Assembly: GCA_035289625.1 (NCBI GenBank)
Contig: DATDWP010000022.1
Span: 1-31,687 of the forward strand
DNA: 31,687 nucleotides
Direction of reading: 5' to 3'
Source of the DNA: UBA10205 sp035289625
GTDB taxonomy: Archaea; Iainarchaeota; Iainarchaeia; Iainarchaeales; Iainarchaeaceae
In this document: positions 1 through 7,814 of the stretch, in pieces
How the letters are laid out: each line of letters begins with the position of its first letter
Position numbering within the stretch: the stretch's first letter is position 1
Made by a program: the position numbers and the translations under genes
The notes under the pieces: model-generated
The model's database searches: none
What the model was told of the DNA's origin: nothing
Seen by the model: the letters and a program-made list of their open reading frames with translations, nothing else

Positions 1-1
1 T

Positions 2-3000
2 GATGATGGACTCAAACAGTTATTGGAAAAAATAGGTGTTCCGCACAAATACGAAAATGGCAAAATTGCAATAGGGAATGAATATGCATATTCTTTTTTC
101 AAAACATTTGGAGGAACCAGCACAGAAGAACCAAAAGAAAACCTTGATCTGTTCTCAATGCTCTCTGATATTTGCTCTATGAAAATCCGTGACAAAGCCG
201 GGACATTTATCGGGTGCAGGATGGGAAGGCCAGAAGCCGCTAAACCGCGCAAGATGGTAGGGGACCCAATGACGCTTTTTCCGATAGGAACTTCCGGGGG
301 AAACACCCGCTCAATGAACAAGGCAGCGCAAGGAGTTGGGACAATTGAAGCCGAGATTGCATATTTTTTAAATAGCGATAAACTTCTAGAAGAGCAACCG
401 TATAACATGCCGCGCGGGGAAAAAAACCAGCTTGTGCGCAAATGCCCTAAATGTTCAAAATATTCAAAATCCTTAATATGCCCCAATTGTTCAGCAGAGA
501 CAAATGGTTTTAGCAAGAGGAAAATCGATTTGAAAAAACTCTTTGCGCAGGCAGCGGAAAATCTCAAAATTACTCCACCTCAACTTGTCAAGGGAGTAAA
601 GGGATTAATAAATGCCGAAAAAATACCGGAACCTATTGAAAAAGGCATGCTCCGTGCACGTCACAACTTACACATTTTCAGGGATGCTACAATCAGATTT
701 GAACTCTTAAATGCTCCCCTCACCCACTTTAAGCCAGTTGAAATTGGATTAAGTGTTGAGAAGGCAAAAGAACTTGGGTACAATAAAGATTTTGAAGGCA
801 GAGAGCTTGTTAGCGAAGAGCAATTATGTGAAATTTTCCCGCAAGACATTATCATAAACGAAGAAGCCGGCGATTTTTTTTTGCGTGTCTCGCGTTTTGT
901 TGATGAGGAACTTGAGAGGTTCTATAACCTAAAACCGTATTACAATTTCTCATCCAAAAATGATTTTGTAGGTGAACTATTTTTAGGCCTAGCTCCGCAC
1001 ACATCGGCAGCGGTTGTTTGCAGGATAATTGGATATACAAAAGCGCGCGTGAATTTTGCCCACCCCTATTTCCACTTGGCGAAGAGAAGGAATTGCTTTC
1101 CTGCAAGTACTCAGGTTCTAGTTGAAGAGAATGGAATACCAAAACTTGTGGATATTGGTTCATTTGATAATGGAGAAAATAAAGAGATAATCCTGTTACA
1201 CGGCATTAGCACTTATACATTACTTGAAAATGGAAAATTAAAAAAAGAAAAAGTAAAGGCACTTTTTAAACAAAAATCCCCAAAAACCCTGCGTAAAATA
1301 AAGACACAATTCGGAAGGGAAATAACCGCTACTTTAGACCACCAATTTCTGGTTTTTGATGGAAAAAAAATAGTGAAAAAGAAAGTGGAAAATATAGAGT
1401 TAGGCGAACACTTGGTTTCTTTACAAAATTTTGTGACATCACGCGCTGCAAAAGAAATAAATGTCCTTGAATGGTATTTGAAAAATTCATTCGGAAAGGA
1501 GAAGAAAAAGTTGAGAGTGCATAACGTGGAACAAAAAATTAAAATGATTATTGAGGAAAATGGAGGGTGTTGGGAAATCGCAAAAAAAATAAATTGTGAA
1601 AGAAAATTCAAAAATGAATATGCAAAAGGCAAATGGATACATACCGCAATTGATTTTGATTCACTGCCACTTGACTTATTTGAGGAAATACTGAAAATTT
1701 CCAAAAAAAATCCGACTGAATTTAATGAAGCGCAGCTAGGCTATAATAAGCAAAAAAGTACAATACCGAGCATAATTCCGGTAAATAAACAATTAGGTGA
1801 GATTGTTGGGTATTACCTTGCCGATGGTTGGGCAAGGACAACATACAAAGAAAATGCCGAAAAATATGTTTACCAAATATGCTTTATTTCAACTGAAAAA
1901 GAGATCACTAGCAAATTAAATAATTCTATTAAGCAACTTTTTGGACGTAAAACTACAATTGAGAAAAAAAATAACTGGGATATCATTACCCTTAGTGGAA
2001 GAGTATACTACGATTTTTTTCTAAAAATACTTAGGACTGGTTCAAGTGCCAAAAACAAGCATGTTCCTCAAATATTTTTTACCTCACACGAAGAATCCGC
2101 ACAGGGACTTTTAGGAGCTTGTGTTGTCGGCGATGGCCATATTGATAATAATTGTATCAAAATCAGTTTAGTTAACAAGAAAATGATCAATGAATTAGCT
2201 TTAATGTGCACCACTTTTGGGTTATTTCCACACATGTTTAAGGAAAAAAAATTAATTAGCAGTGGAATAGTAAAGGACTTTTATGAGAAGAAGGGAAAAA
2301 CAATAGAAGTCCAAAGTTGGGGATTTAGACTTTATTCAACTGATCTTCTCAAAGCAGGAGAATGGCTTTTTGGAGAGAAGAAAAAAACCTTTGAAAAAAT
2401 AAAAAATACGATCAAAATGAGAGGAAAACGTACCAAAAATATTGGGAATTTTGTCCTTGACAAGGTAAAAATAGTTCAAGATGTGATCTCTAAAGAAGAA
2501 TATGTCTACGACCTAATGGTCGAAGGGAATAAGACATTTATTGCAGGATTTGGCCTCTTAGGTGTTTATGATTGCGATGGGGACCAAGATTCTATAATGC
2601 TTCTAATGGATGCCCTTTTGAATTTTTCAAAAAGCTATTTACCGTCAACCCGCGGTGGGAGAATGGACGCTCCGTTAGTTTTTACTACCGCAATAAACCC
2701 ACAAGAAATTGATGATGAGGTGTATGAAGTTGAAACATGCAAAGAGTACCCGCTTGAACTTTATGAAAAGAGCCTGCAATTTGCCGAGCCGGAAATCGCA
2801 TCAATTCCTATTATAAAATCCCGGATAGGAAAGAACGTACAATATAGCGGCTTTGGTTTTACGCATGATACTACAAGGTTTGATGAAGGGCCTAAGGCTT
2901 CGCGCTATGTTACTCTAAAATCAATGGAGGAGAAGATAAAATCGCAAGCGGCTGTACAGGGCAAAATCCGGGCGGTTGAAAAAAAAGATGCGCTTGAGCG

Positions 3001-3322
3001 CGTTCTTATGAGCCATTTTTTGCCGGACATTATTGGAAATGCAAGGTCTTTTTCTCGCCAGGTGATTCGCTGCAGCAAGTGCAATGCAAAATTCAGAAGG
3101 GTGCCCTTGATTGGAAAGTGCAGCTCGTGCGGGGAAGATACGCTAATACTTACAATTGCGCAAGGGTCTGTTCGCAAATACTTAAATATTGCAAAAGAGC
3201 TTATTGCGGCCCATCACCTCAGTGATTACCTGAAGCAGAGGATTGACCTGATTGAAAAGGAAATAGAATCTGTTTTTGCAAATGAAAAAAAGCAACAAAA
3301 AAACCTCTTTGAATATGTGTAG
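2..3322 (+). CDS. polC: DNA polymerase D large subunit DP2, 3' part, with intein
   Basis: This is the catalytic subunit of the archaeal replicative polymerase PolD. The reading frame is open to the window edge, so the 5' part is missing; the TTG at 23 is not a real start. Visible are a zinc-binding motif (CPKC...CPNC, about 460-490), the conserved stretch ending AKRRN, the catalytic CDGDQDS motif with its two Asp residues directly after the intein, and a C-terminal CSKC...CSSC zinc finger (about 3070-3135). The protein ends in QKNLFEYV, which resembles a PCNA-interacting peptide. Without the intein about 607 residues lie in the window, roughly the C-terminal half of a DP2 of usual length (1100-1260 residues). 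The small subunit DP1 is not in the window. The family call is secure. Confidence 0.96.
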   Translation, partial: DDGLKQLLEKIGVPHKYENGKIAIGNEYAYSFFKTFGGTSTEEPKENLDLFSMLSDICSMKIRDKAGTFIGCRMGRPEAAKPRKMVGDPMTLFPIGTSGGNTRSMNKAAQGVGTIEAEIAYFLNSDKLLEEQPYNMPRGEKNQLVRKCPKCSKYSKSLICPNCSAETNGFSKRKIDLKKLFAQAAENLKITPPQLVKGVKGLINAEKIPEPIEKGMLRARHNLHIFRDATIRFELLNAPLTHFKPVEIGLSVEKAKELGYNKDFEGRELVSEEQLCEIFPQDIIINEEAGDFFLRVSRFVDEELERFYNLKPYYNFSSKNDFVGELFLGLAPHTSAAVVCRIIGYTKARVNFAHPYFHLAKRRNCFPASTQVLVEENGIPKLVDIGSFDNGENKEIILLHGISTYTLLENGKLKKEKVKALFKQKSPKTLRKIKTQFGREITATLDHQFLVFDGKKIVKKKVENIELGEHLVSLQNFVTSRAAKEINVLEWYLKNSFGKEKKKLRVHNVEQKIKMIIEENGGCWEIAKKINCERKFKNEYAKGKWIHTAIDFDSLPLDLFEEILKISKKNPTEFNEAQLGYNKQKSTIPSIIPVNKQLGEIVGYYLADGWARTTYKENAEKYVYQICFISTEKEITSKLNNSIKQLFGRKTTIEKKNNWDIITLSGRVYYDFFLKILRTGSSAKNKHVPQIFFTSHEESAQGLLGACVVGDGHIDNNCIKISLVNKKMINELALMCTTFGLFPHMFKEKKLISSGIVKDFYEKKGKTIEVQSWGFRLYSTDLLKAGEWLFGEKKKTFEKIKNTIKMRGKRTKNIGNFVLDKVKIVQDVISKEEYVYDLMVEGNKTFIAGFGLLGVYDCDGDQDSIMLLMDALLNFSKSYLPSTRGGRMDAPLVFTTAINPQEIDDEVYEVETCKEYPLELYEKSLQFAEPEIASIPIIKSRIGKNVQYSGFGFTHDTTRFDEGPKASRYVTLKSMEEKIKSQAAVQGKIRAVEKKDALERVLMSHFLPDIIGNARSFSRQVIRCSKCNAKFRRVPLIGKCSSCGEDTLILTIAQGSVRKYLNIAKELIAAHHLSDYLKQRIDLIEKEIESVFANEKKQQKNLFEYV
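1094..2572 (+). mobile_element. Intein with LAGLIDADG homing endonuclease, in the PolD active site
   Basis: This is an in-frame insertion of 493 residues between KRRN and CDGDQDS, the same site used by Pyrococcus PolII (DP2) inteins. It starts with Cys (CFPASTQVLVEENG, splicing block A) and has a block B TATLDH. Two LAGLIDADG-type endonuclease motifs are visible, IVGYYLADG (about 1800-1835) and LLGACVVGDG (about 2107-2140), each keeping its Asp, so the endonuclease may be active. Block F reads VYDLMVEGNKTFIAG. The last residues are GVYD, followed by the +1 Cys of the host, so both the usual penultimate His and the final Asn are replaced (Tyr-Asp). The nuclease domain is A/T-rich with many AAA codons compared with the flanking host gene, consistent with horizontal spread. 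Confidence 0.93.
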
Positions 3323-3434
3323 GCGCAGAAACTACATGCACAAAAAACTTAAAACGTCTTAAATGGCCCCAAAATAAACGACGTCTCAAAAAAAATGCTT
3401 GACATTTATACTTGAGTTCTTTTCCATTATTTCT

Positions 3435-4238
3435 TTATTTAACATAAGCGAGCACTAGCACTATTATTATTGCGGCTGCGGCAAGCAATAGTATTGTTGT
3501 ATCATTATTGATGAATTTTATTGAAATTAAGTTTTGCACTCTTGCACTTTTTGGTTTTGGAGAAGAAGAAACCGAGCGGGAAATATCATCCACTACTTCG
3601 CGGGAATATTTTATCCACCCTTGTGGGGTTGAGAGTTCGCGCAAGAGCTCTTGTGAGAGTTCGCGAAGGTCTTTTTCACGAGTGGGCACTGCATCTTTGT
3701 TGAGGATGTCCCCGGTTGCCGCGTTCACGCGCAGTGAAATGTGGTTGCCGTTTGCGTTCACTTCAATTAGAATTATTGGGACAAAGAGAAGTTCAAGCCC
3801 TGAAATTATTACATTTCCTTTTGAGGTGTGTCGAGCAGAAGCGAGCCTTACTGCAATTATTTCACGGGCCTCATCTTGCCCGACCCTTGCTGCGAGCACT
3901 TGTGTATTTTGTTCATCTATTTCATTGCCCTTTTCCAGGCCTTCAGTAAAGGCAAGATTTGAAATTGCCTCTTCAAATTCATTTGAGAATGCATTCAGTG
4001 CATTTGACCCTTTTGAAATGATTTCTGTGCTGCCCTCATGCTGGCGGTAGATATCGTATGAGAAGAACCAATATGGAACATAAAAAGTCGAGCCGTGCGA
4101 GTGGCCCGCGGATGGGCCGTGCGCGGCTGATGAAAATGAAAAATTTTTCCAATGCTTTTTTTTAAGAAGTGAAGAAACCTTCTTTTCCGCTTCCTCCAGG
4201 GAATATTTTGGCAAAAAGGAAGGTTTCTCCAGAAACAT
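3435..4238 (-). CDS. Tail-anchored protein of unknown function, second gene of the sepF operon
   Basis: I do not recognise this 267-residue protein. It has no signal peptide. The N-terminal part contains a Lys-rich helix, then a His/Gly/Ser stretch and FYVPYWFFSYDIY. The middle is helical. A beta-rich segment follows (ISGLELLFVPIILIEV, then NAATGDILNKD), loosely like a PepSY-type strand pattern. A Ser/Pro linker leads to one strongly hydrophobic C-terminal membrane segment (TTILLLAAAAIIIVLVLAYV) ending in Lys. This topology suggests a cytoplasmic domain held at the membrane by a C-terminal anchor. It begins 6 nt after the sepF stop codon and is surely cotranscribed with it, so a role in division or envelope assembly is a reasonable inference but unproven. 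Confidence 0.8.
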   Translation of the reverse strand: MFLEKPSFLPKYSLEEAEKKVSSLLKKKHWKNFSFSSAAHGPSAGHSHGSTFYVPYWFFSYDIYRQHEGSTEIISKGSNALNAFSNEFEEAISNLAFTEGLEKGNEIDEQNTQVLAARVGQDEAREIIAVRLASARHTSKGNVIISGLELLFVPIILIEVNANGNHISLRVNAATGDILNKDAVPTREKDLRELSQELLRELSTPQGWIKYSREVVDDISRSVSSSPKPKSARVQNLISIKFINNDTTILLLAAAAIIIVLVLAYVK

Positions 4239-4244
4239 CAGTTT

Positions 4245-4604
4245 TCACTGGTCTTCTTTTCTTTTGATTATTTTGACCTTGCTCGGTGTTACTATGAGGC
4301 GCTCTTGTGAAATTCTTGCAATATCGCCATCAATGTCCTCAATGCCTGCGCGGATTCCGCTAACAAGCTCTCGGAGCTTTATTGCATTCCTTTTCGAAAG
4401 ATCCGCAATATTTACAAGCAAAATGTTGCCTTTCTTTGCCTCTTCGATCACAGTATCTCTATCGTGCTCGCTTTGCAAATTGACAGGCTTTACAAATGCC
4501 TCTGCGTCCTCGTAAGGGTTTTCCTCCTCGGTATCAAGGTTGTTGAGGAAATCCTCAATGTCTAGTTCTTCTCTTTTTCCCATCAGCTTTTCCATAAAAG
4601 CCAT
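4245..4604 (-). CDS. sepF: Cell division protein SepF
   Basis: SepF is the membrane anchor of the FtsZ ring in archaea that divide with FtsZ. The 119-residue product has the expected order: a short amphipathic N-terminal helix (MAFMEKLMGK) that would bind the membrane, an acidic linker, and a SepF core from about residue 35 (FVKPVNLQSEHDRDTVIEEAKKGNILLVNI...) through the IDGDIARISQERLIVTP region to the end. The length matches archaeal SepF. A strong ribosome site, AAGGGGTGAT, lies 6 nt before the ATG. The gene leads a two-gene operon with the tail-anchored protein downstream. FtsZ itself is not in the window. Confidence 0.9.
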   Translation of the reverse strand: MAFMEKLMGKREELDIEDFLNNLDTEEENPYEDAEAFVKPVNLQSEHDRDTVIEEAKKGNILLVNIADLSKRNAIKLRELVSGIRAGIEDIDGDIARISQERLIVTPSKVKIIKRKEDQ

Positions 4605-4664
4605 TTTTCTATCACCCCTTCAAAAAAAGAACTCACTCTTAGAATAACTGCTGAACTGTCTTTT

Positions 4665-4732
4665 AAGGCTTTTGCTCGCCCTTTTTGCCCCCGTACCCCT
4701 ATTCCGTCACGAAACGGCAAAAGCCTTTTATA
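4665..4732. promoter_or_regulatory. Mirrored divergent promoters for sepF and the 4770 gene
   Basis: A perfect 11-bp inverted repeat has arms AAGGCTTTTGC at 4665-4675 and GCAAAAGCCTT at 4717-4727. Each arm runs into an A/T-rich TATA-like box facing outward (CTTTTATA at 4725-4732 on the plus strand; CTTAAAA on the minus strand near 4661-4668). The repeats could be the purine-rich BRE plus TATA elements of two divergent promoters, or an operator controlling both. The spacing supports a start at 4770 rather than 4734 for the plus-strand gene. Confidence 0.55.
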
Positions 4733-4769
4733 GATGCCAGCACTTTGGTGTTTAAGAAAGTTGATTTTT

Positions 4770-5903
4770 ATGCCAATCCATCCGAAAAAAAAACCAAAAC
4801 ATGGGCCGGCAATGACAAGAGAGCAGCGGGATGAACGCCTCAGGCAGCTTGGAGCAGTAGAGAGGCAAGGAACTCTTGAAGGGAGAAAGGCCGCAGCAAA
4901 GGCACTTCAAATGGCAATGCAAAAAGGCCAACTCCCTCACGGCCTTTCAGCCGCAGAAATAGAAAAAATGCCTGTTGTAGAAAGGGTAGTTGAACCCGGC
5001 AGGGAAACGCCACGCGGCGGCACAGATGAGAGGCACAAACAGCGCGGGAAGCTTAAACTCATATATGAATATGAAAGGCCAAGCCTTAATTTGCGCGATG
5101 TGTTTAAGGCAATGGGAACTGGGTTGGACGCATTAAAGCTCAATACAGAACTTTCTCAAAAATTTGGTGCGAGCGGTGTTTTCAGACTGCTTGAAAAAAT
5201 TACCGCTGAAATGCCGGAGCCAAAAAATCGCAACCAAGTATTGGAACAGCGCGAATTTGCAATTTCAATCCTCTCTGAAAATTCAAAAGCAATCTGGCCG
5301 AATTTGTGGTTTAGTAAAAACCCGGATGTTACAACGGTGCTAAAAGCCATAAATTCAAGAAAAAGGATAGTGCAAAAATTCATTTCTGAAGACGAACTTG
5401 ATAAACTCGCAGATGAAATAACCAGGCATGAAAAGTTTCCGGGCTGGCTTGCAATTGAAGGGTGTGAAGCGCAAATTGATGCCCTTGCACAAAAAACTCC
5501 CTCAAGGCTTACTGCAAAACAGGTCATTGATGCGCTTTCTGGATCCTTACATCAGGCAGTAGAGCGCCTTAACGGCATCCGCAAGGCAAGTGAAGTTCAA
5601 AGGGCTGCCCAAGAAGAAAATGAAAGAATAGCACAACAGGCAGAAATTATGCAGATGCAAAATAACCCTGTGCCAAGGTATGGCATTCAATCAAATACTG
5701 TCAGATTCAGAGTCGCAGGCGGGGAGGTTACCAAAAAAACCATTTACCTAGGGCGCGGTTATAGTTTTGCCGGGGTTATAGGCCCAAAAGGCGAACCACT
5801 TACAGTTGCAGGGGATATTATAAGGCGCCCTACAAATCCGGAAGCTGCAATAATAATTGCCGCAATCAGAAACCCGATACCGCGGCCAAGAGCAGCGCGC
5901 TAA
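4770..5903 (+). CDS. Lineage-specific protein with basic N-terminal tail and coiled coil
   Basis: I do not recognise this 377-residue protein. It starts with a Lys/Pro/His-rich tail (MPIHPKKKPKHGPAMTREQRDER) and is mostly helical. A Gln/Glu-rich coiled-coil stretch (AAQEENERIAQQAEIMQMQ) lies near residue 300, and the C-terminal part is beta-rich (VRFRVAGGEVTKKTIYLGRGYSFAGVIG region). An ATG at 4734 is in frame but lies on the predicted TATA box (4725-4732), so it would be upstream of the transcript start; the ATG at 4770 is preferred. There is no membrane segment or signal peptide. The basic tail recalls several other short genes in this window (5958, 13639, 14038, 14409 and 29472), but I see no clear similarity beyond the tail. 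Confidence 0.75.
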   Translation: MPIHPKKKPKHGPAMTREQRDERLRQLGAVERQGTLEGRKAAAKALQMAMQKGQLPHGLSAAEIEKMPVVERVVEPGRETPRGGTDERHKQRGKLKLIYEYERPSLNLRDVFKAMGTGLDALKLNTELSQKFGASGVFRLLEKITAEMPEPKNRNQVLEQREFAISILSENSKAIWPNLWFSKNPDVTTVLKAINSRKRIVQKFISEDELDKLADEITRHEKFPGWLAIEGCEAQIDALAQKTPSRLTAKQVIDALSGSLHQAVERLNGIRKASEVQRAAQEENERIAQQAEIMQMQNNPVPRYGIQSNTVRFRVAGGEVTKKTIYLGRGYSFAGVIGPKGEPLTVAGDIIRRPTNPEAAIIIAAIRNPIPRPRAAR

Positions 5904-5957
5904 AATACTGCATGAATGCAGAAAAGAATTTAATAGAGTAAAGATTAAGGGATAATC

Positions 5958-6341
5958 ATGCCAAAGCAAAAACCTGCTAGGCGTTTGCCTAAATTCAATT
6001 ACAGAAAATCCCTAGAGCCAGATCCAAAAATGCAACCCTTGCGCAATCTTGAAGGGCATGCGGCCGATGTTTTAGAAGAGCTCAATAGGCACCATATACT
6101 AGAAGCTGCAGCAAAAAGCCCCTATGCAGGCAAGGAATTTGATCAAATCCCAAGAGAATTCAAAGAAGGGCACCAACTAACAGGATCCATGATAAAAAGA
6201 ATATCTATCAGAAACAAACAAATCCCAACCGAGGTTTTAGATAGGCTTAGAACGAAATGGAGAATACCTGAATGGCAATTTAAGATTCGCTTTGGCACTG
6301 CACGCATTAATCTAAAAGCGTGGCACCGCTTTGAAAAGTAA
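5958..6341 (+). CDS. Small basic protein of unknown function
   Basis: This 127-residue product is not recognised. The N-terminus is Lys/Arg/Pro-rich (MPKQKPARRLPKFNYRKSLEP), followed by helices and a basic aromatic end (TKWRIPEWQFKIRF...LKAWHRFEK). It has no membrane segment or cysteines. A TATA-like TTTAATAG near 5929-5936 would place the transcript start close to the ATG. The gene follows the 377-residue gene by 54 nt and is followed by a hairpin and T-rich stretch that may end its transcript. The charge suggests nucleic-acid binding, but nothing specific supports that. Confidence 0.7.
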   Translation: MPKQKPARRLPKFNYRKSLEPDPKMQPLRNLEGHAADVLEELNRHHILEAAAKSPYAGKEFDQIPREFKEGHQLTGSMIKRISIRNKQIPTEVLDRLRTKWRIPEWQFKIRFGTARINLKAWHRFEK

Positions 6342-6363
6342 GTCAGGATTCCAAATATTATTA

Positions 6364-6400
6364 GTGGAAGTGGTTTGCTTCCACAACTCGATTTTCTTTT
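6364..6400 (+). terminator. Hairpin plus T-rich tract between 5958 gene and orc1
   Basis: GTGGAAG (6364-6370) and CTTCCAC (6378-6384) form a perfect 7-bp stem with a 7-nt loop, followed by ATTTTCTTTT (6391-6400). This looks like a terminator for the upstream gene. The two arms also resemble the TGGAAA-type core of archaeal origin recognition boxes in inverted orientation, see the finding on orc1. Confidence 0.4.
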
Positions 6401-6437
6401 AACTCCCTTCAGCACAGTAGTGTAGGGGCTTTCTTTT

Positions 6438-7655
6438 TTGCAGGTAACTGAGAATATTTTTGAGCGTGAGTTTGCTCGCGATACGATTTTTCTTGATAGG
6501 AATATTATTACGCCCCACTACACCCCTGCGATTTTGCCGTTTCGTGATAATTATATTGGGCAAATTTCAACTGTGCTCTCGCAAGCCCTTCATGGGAAAA
6601 AATCCGATAATATTTTCCTCTATGGAAAACCCGGAACCGGAAAAACCGCGGTTACAAAGCACGTGATGTCGCAGCTTTTGCAGTTTGCATCCTCAAAGAG
6701 CATTGACCTTATTGGCGGGAACTATGTAAATTGTAGAAACCATAATAGCAAATATAGGATTTTAATAAAAATAGTAAAAGACCTCTACCCTGAAGAGAAT
6801 TTTTTGGGCTTTTCTGCTGCATTTGTATATGAAAAACTAGTAGACTACGCGCGCACCGGAAAGCAACTTGTAATAGTTCTTGATGAAATCGATAAAGTGA
6901 AAGACCTAGATGAATTAGTGTATGGGCTAACGCGCGCAAACGATGAACTTGAAAAGGGCGGCATTACAATAATCGGGATTTCCAATAACGTGATGTTTAA
7001 AGAGCGGCTTGACCCTCGGACAAAAAGCAGCCTATGCCAGCACGAACTTGTATTCCCACCATATAACGCGCAGGAACTCTCTGAAATTTTGCGCCAAAGG
7101 GCAAATAGCGCATTCAAACCGGGTTCGATTGATGAATCTGCAATACAACTCTCCTCGGCAATTGCAGCGCAAGAATCGGGGGATGCGCGCACTGCTGTAA
7201 TGCTTCTTTTGCGCGCAGGGGAAATTGCAGATAAGAAAGGGATTGATAAAGTTACAGACAAGGAAGTCAAAAAAGCAAAAGTGCAGGTTGAGGAGGAGAT
7301 AATATTTAACATGGTTTCAACCCTTCCGCAGCAAGAGCAATTTGTTTTGTATGCAATTTGTTGCCTCACGCTTGCAAAAAAGCCCCAGCCAAAAATTACC
7401 GGCGAGAGCGAAGTGGGGGTTCTTTTTTCCGGGGAAATATATGATGAATATTGTAAAATTTCACAAAAGTACAAAGAGAGCACTGTTAGCGCGCGCTGGT
7501 ATAGGGAGTATATTAGCGAACTTGAAATGTATGGGCTGATTCTCTCAACCGCTTCAGGAAAAGGAATAAAGGGCCAAACAACCCTGATAAAACTTGGCTA
7601 TGACGCGCAAAAAATCAAATCGCAAATCGAAAAAGAGCTGGCTGACAAGGAATAA
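6438..7655 (+). CDS. cdc6: Orc1/Cdc6 replication initiator
   Basis: This AAA+ ATPase binds origin DNA and loads the MCM helicase. The 405-residue product has Walker A GKPGTGKT (63-70), Walker B VIVLDEID (145-152), a sensor-1 stretch GITIIGISNN (about 175-184) and a candidate Arg finger in LDPRTKSS (R194). A C-terminal winged-helix region follows, with VSARWYREYISELEMYGLI near residues 350-370. The length is typical for archaeal Orc1. The start is the TTG at 6438, preceded by GTAGGGG at a spacing of about 10 nt; no ATG lies near enough to replace it. The stop codon overlaps the TATA box of the next small gene. Confidence 0.95.
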   Translation: MQVTENIFEREFARDTIFLDRNIITPHYTPAILPFRDNYIGQISTVLSQALHGKKSDNIFLYGKPGTGKTAVTKHVMSQLLQFASSKSIDLIGGNYVNCRNHNSKYRILIKIVKDLYPEENFLGFSAAFVYEKLVDYARTGKQLVIVLDEIDKVKDLDELVYGLTRANDELEKGGITIIGISNNVMFKERLDPRTKSSLCQHELVFPPYNAQELSEILRQRANSAFKPGSIDESAIQLSSAIAAQESGDARTAVMLLLRAGEIADKKGIDKVTDKEVKKAKVQVEEEIIFNMVSTLPQQEQFVLYAICCLTLAKKPQPKITGESEVGVLFSGEIYDEYCKISQKYKESTVSARWYREYISELEMYGLILSTASGKGIKGQTTLIKLGYDAQKIKSQIEKELADKE

Positions 7656-7661
7656 ATATAA
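7654..7661 (+). promoter_or_regulatory. TATA box of the 43-residue gene, overlapping the orc1 stop
   Basis: AAATATAA is centred 25-26 nt before the ATG at 7683, the spacing expected for a leaderless archaeal transcript. It overlaps the TAA of orc1 at 7653-7655. Confidence 0.6.
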
Positions 7662-7682
7662 CATGCGAGTTTCTATATTAAA

Positions 7683-7814
7683 ATGAAAAGACCAATTCAA
7701 AAAAATGTGGCCTTAAAATTAAAAAATAATTTTGTAATAGGCCCCAGTGCCCCGGTGTGGGGAGCTGCAAAGCCAATTAGAAAAAGGCGATTAATAAAAA
7801 GAAAGGCAAAATGA
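7683..7814 (+). CDS. 43-residue basic protein, possibly a divergent ribosomal protein eL39
   Basis: An open frame encodes MKRPIQKNVALKLKNNF followed by VIGPSAPVWGAAKP and a Lys/Arg-rich end (IRKRRLIKRKAK). The correctly spaced TATA box, leaderless ATG and compact fit between orc1 and hel308 (its stop abuts the hel308 stop at 7815) argue that it is real. The order (basic helix, then PVW, then a basic tail) recalls eL39, a roughly 50-residue archaeal/eukaryal ribosomal protein with a VPVWV segment. It is shorter and lacks the eL39 signature RxWRR, so this identity is a weak inference. Otherwise it is simply a small nucleic-acid-binding-like peptide. Confidence 0.55.
   Translation: MKRPIQKNVALKLKNNFVIGPSAPVWGAAKPIRKRRLIKRKAK

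Noticed and set aside
1213..1704. Minus-strand open frame of 163 codons inside the intein
   Set aside because: It is the antisense of the A/T-rich intein; its Phe/Ser-rich translation is the mirror of Lys/Glu-rich coding and shows no domain.
3508..4050. Plus-strand open frame of 180 codons opposite the sepF-partner gene
   Set aside because: It is rich in Ser/Arg and lacks a promoter; the minus-strand gene has a coherent protein with a membrane anchor and operon context.
5908..5921. CTGCAT-GA-ATGCAG short inverted repeat after the 4770 gene
   Set aside because: The 2-nt loop is too small for a stable hairpin and there is no T-run.
6845..7483. Minus-strand open frame of 212 codons opposite orc1
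   Set aside because: It is a mirror of the conserved AAA+ protein and has no recognisable motif of its own.
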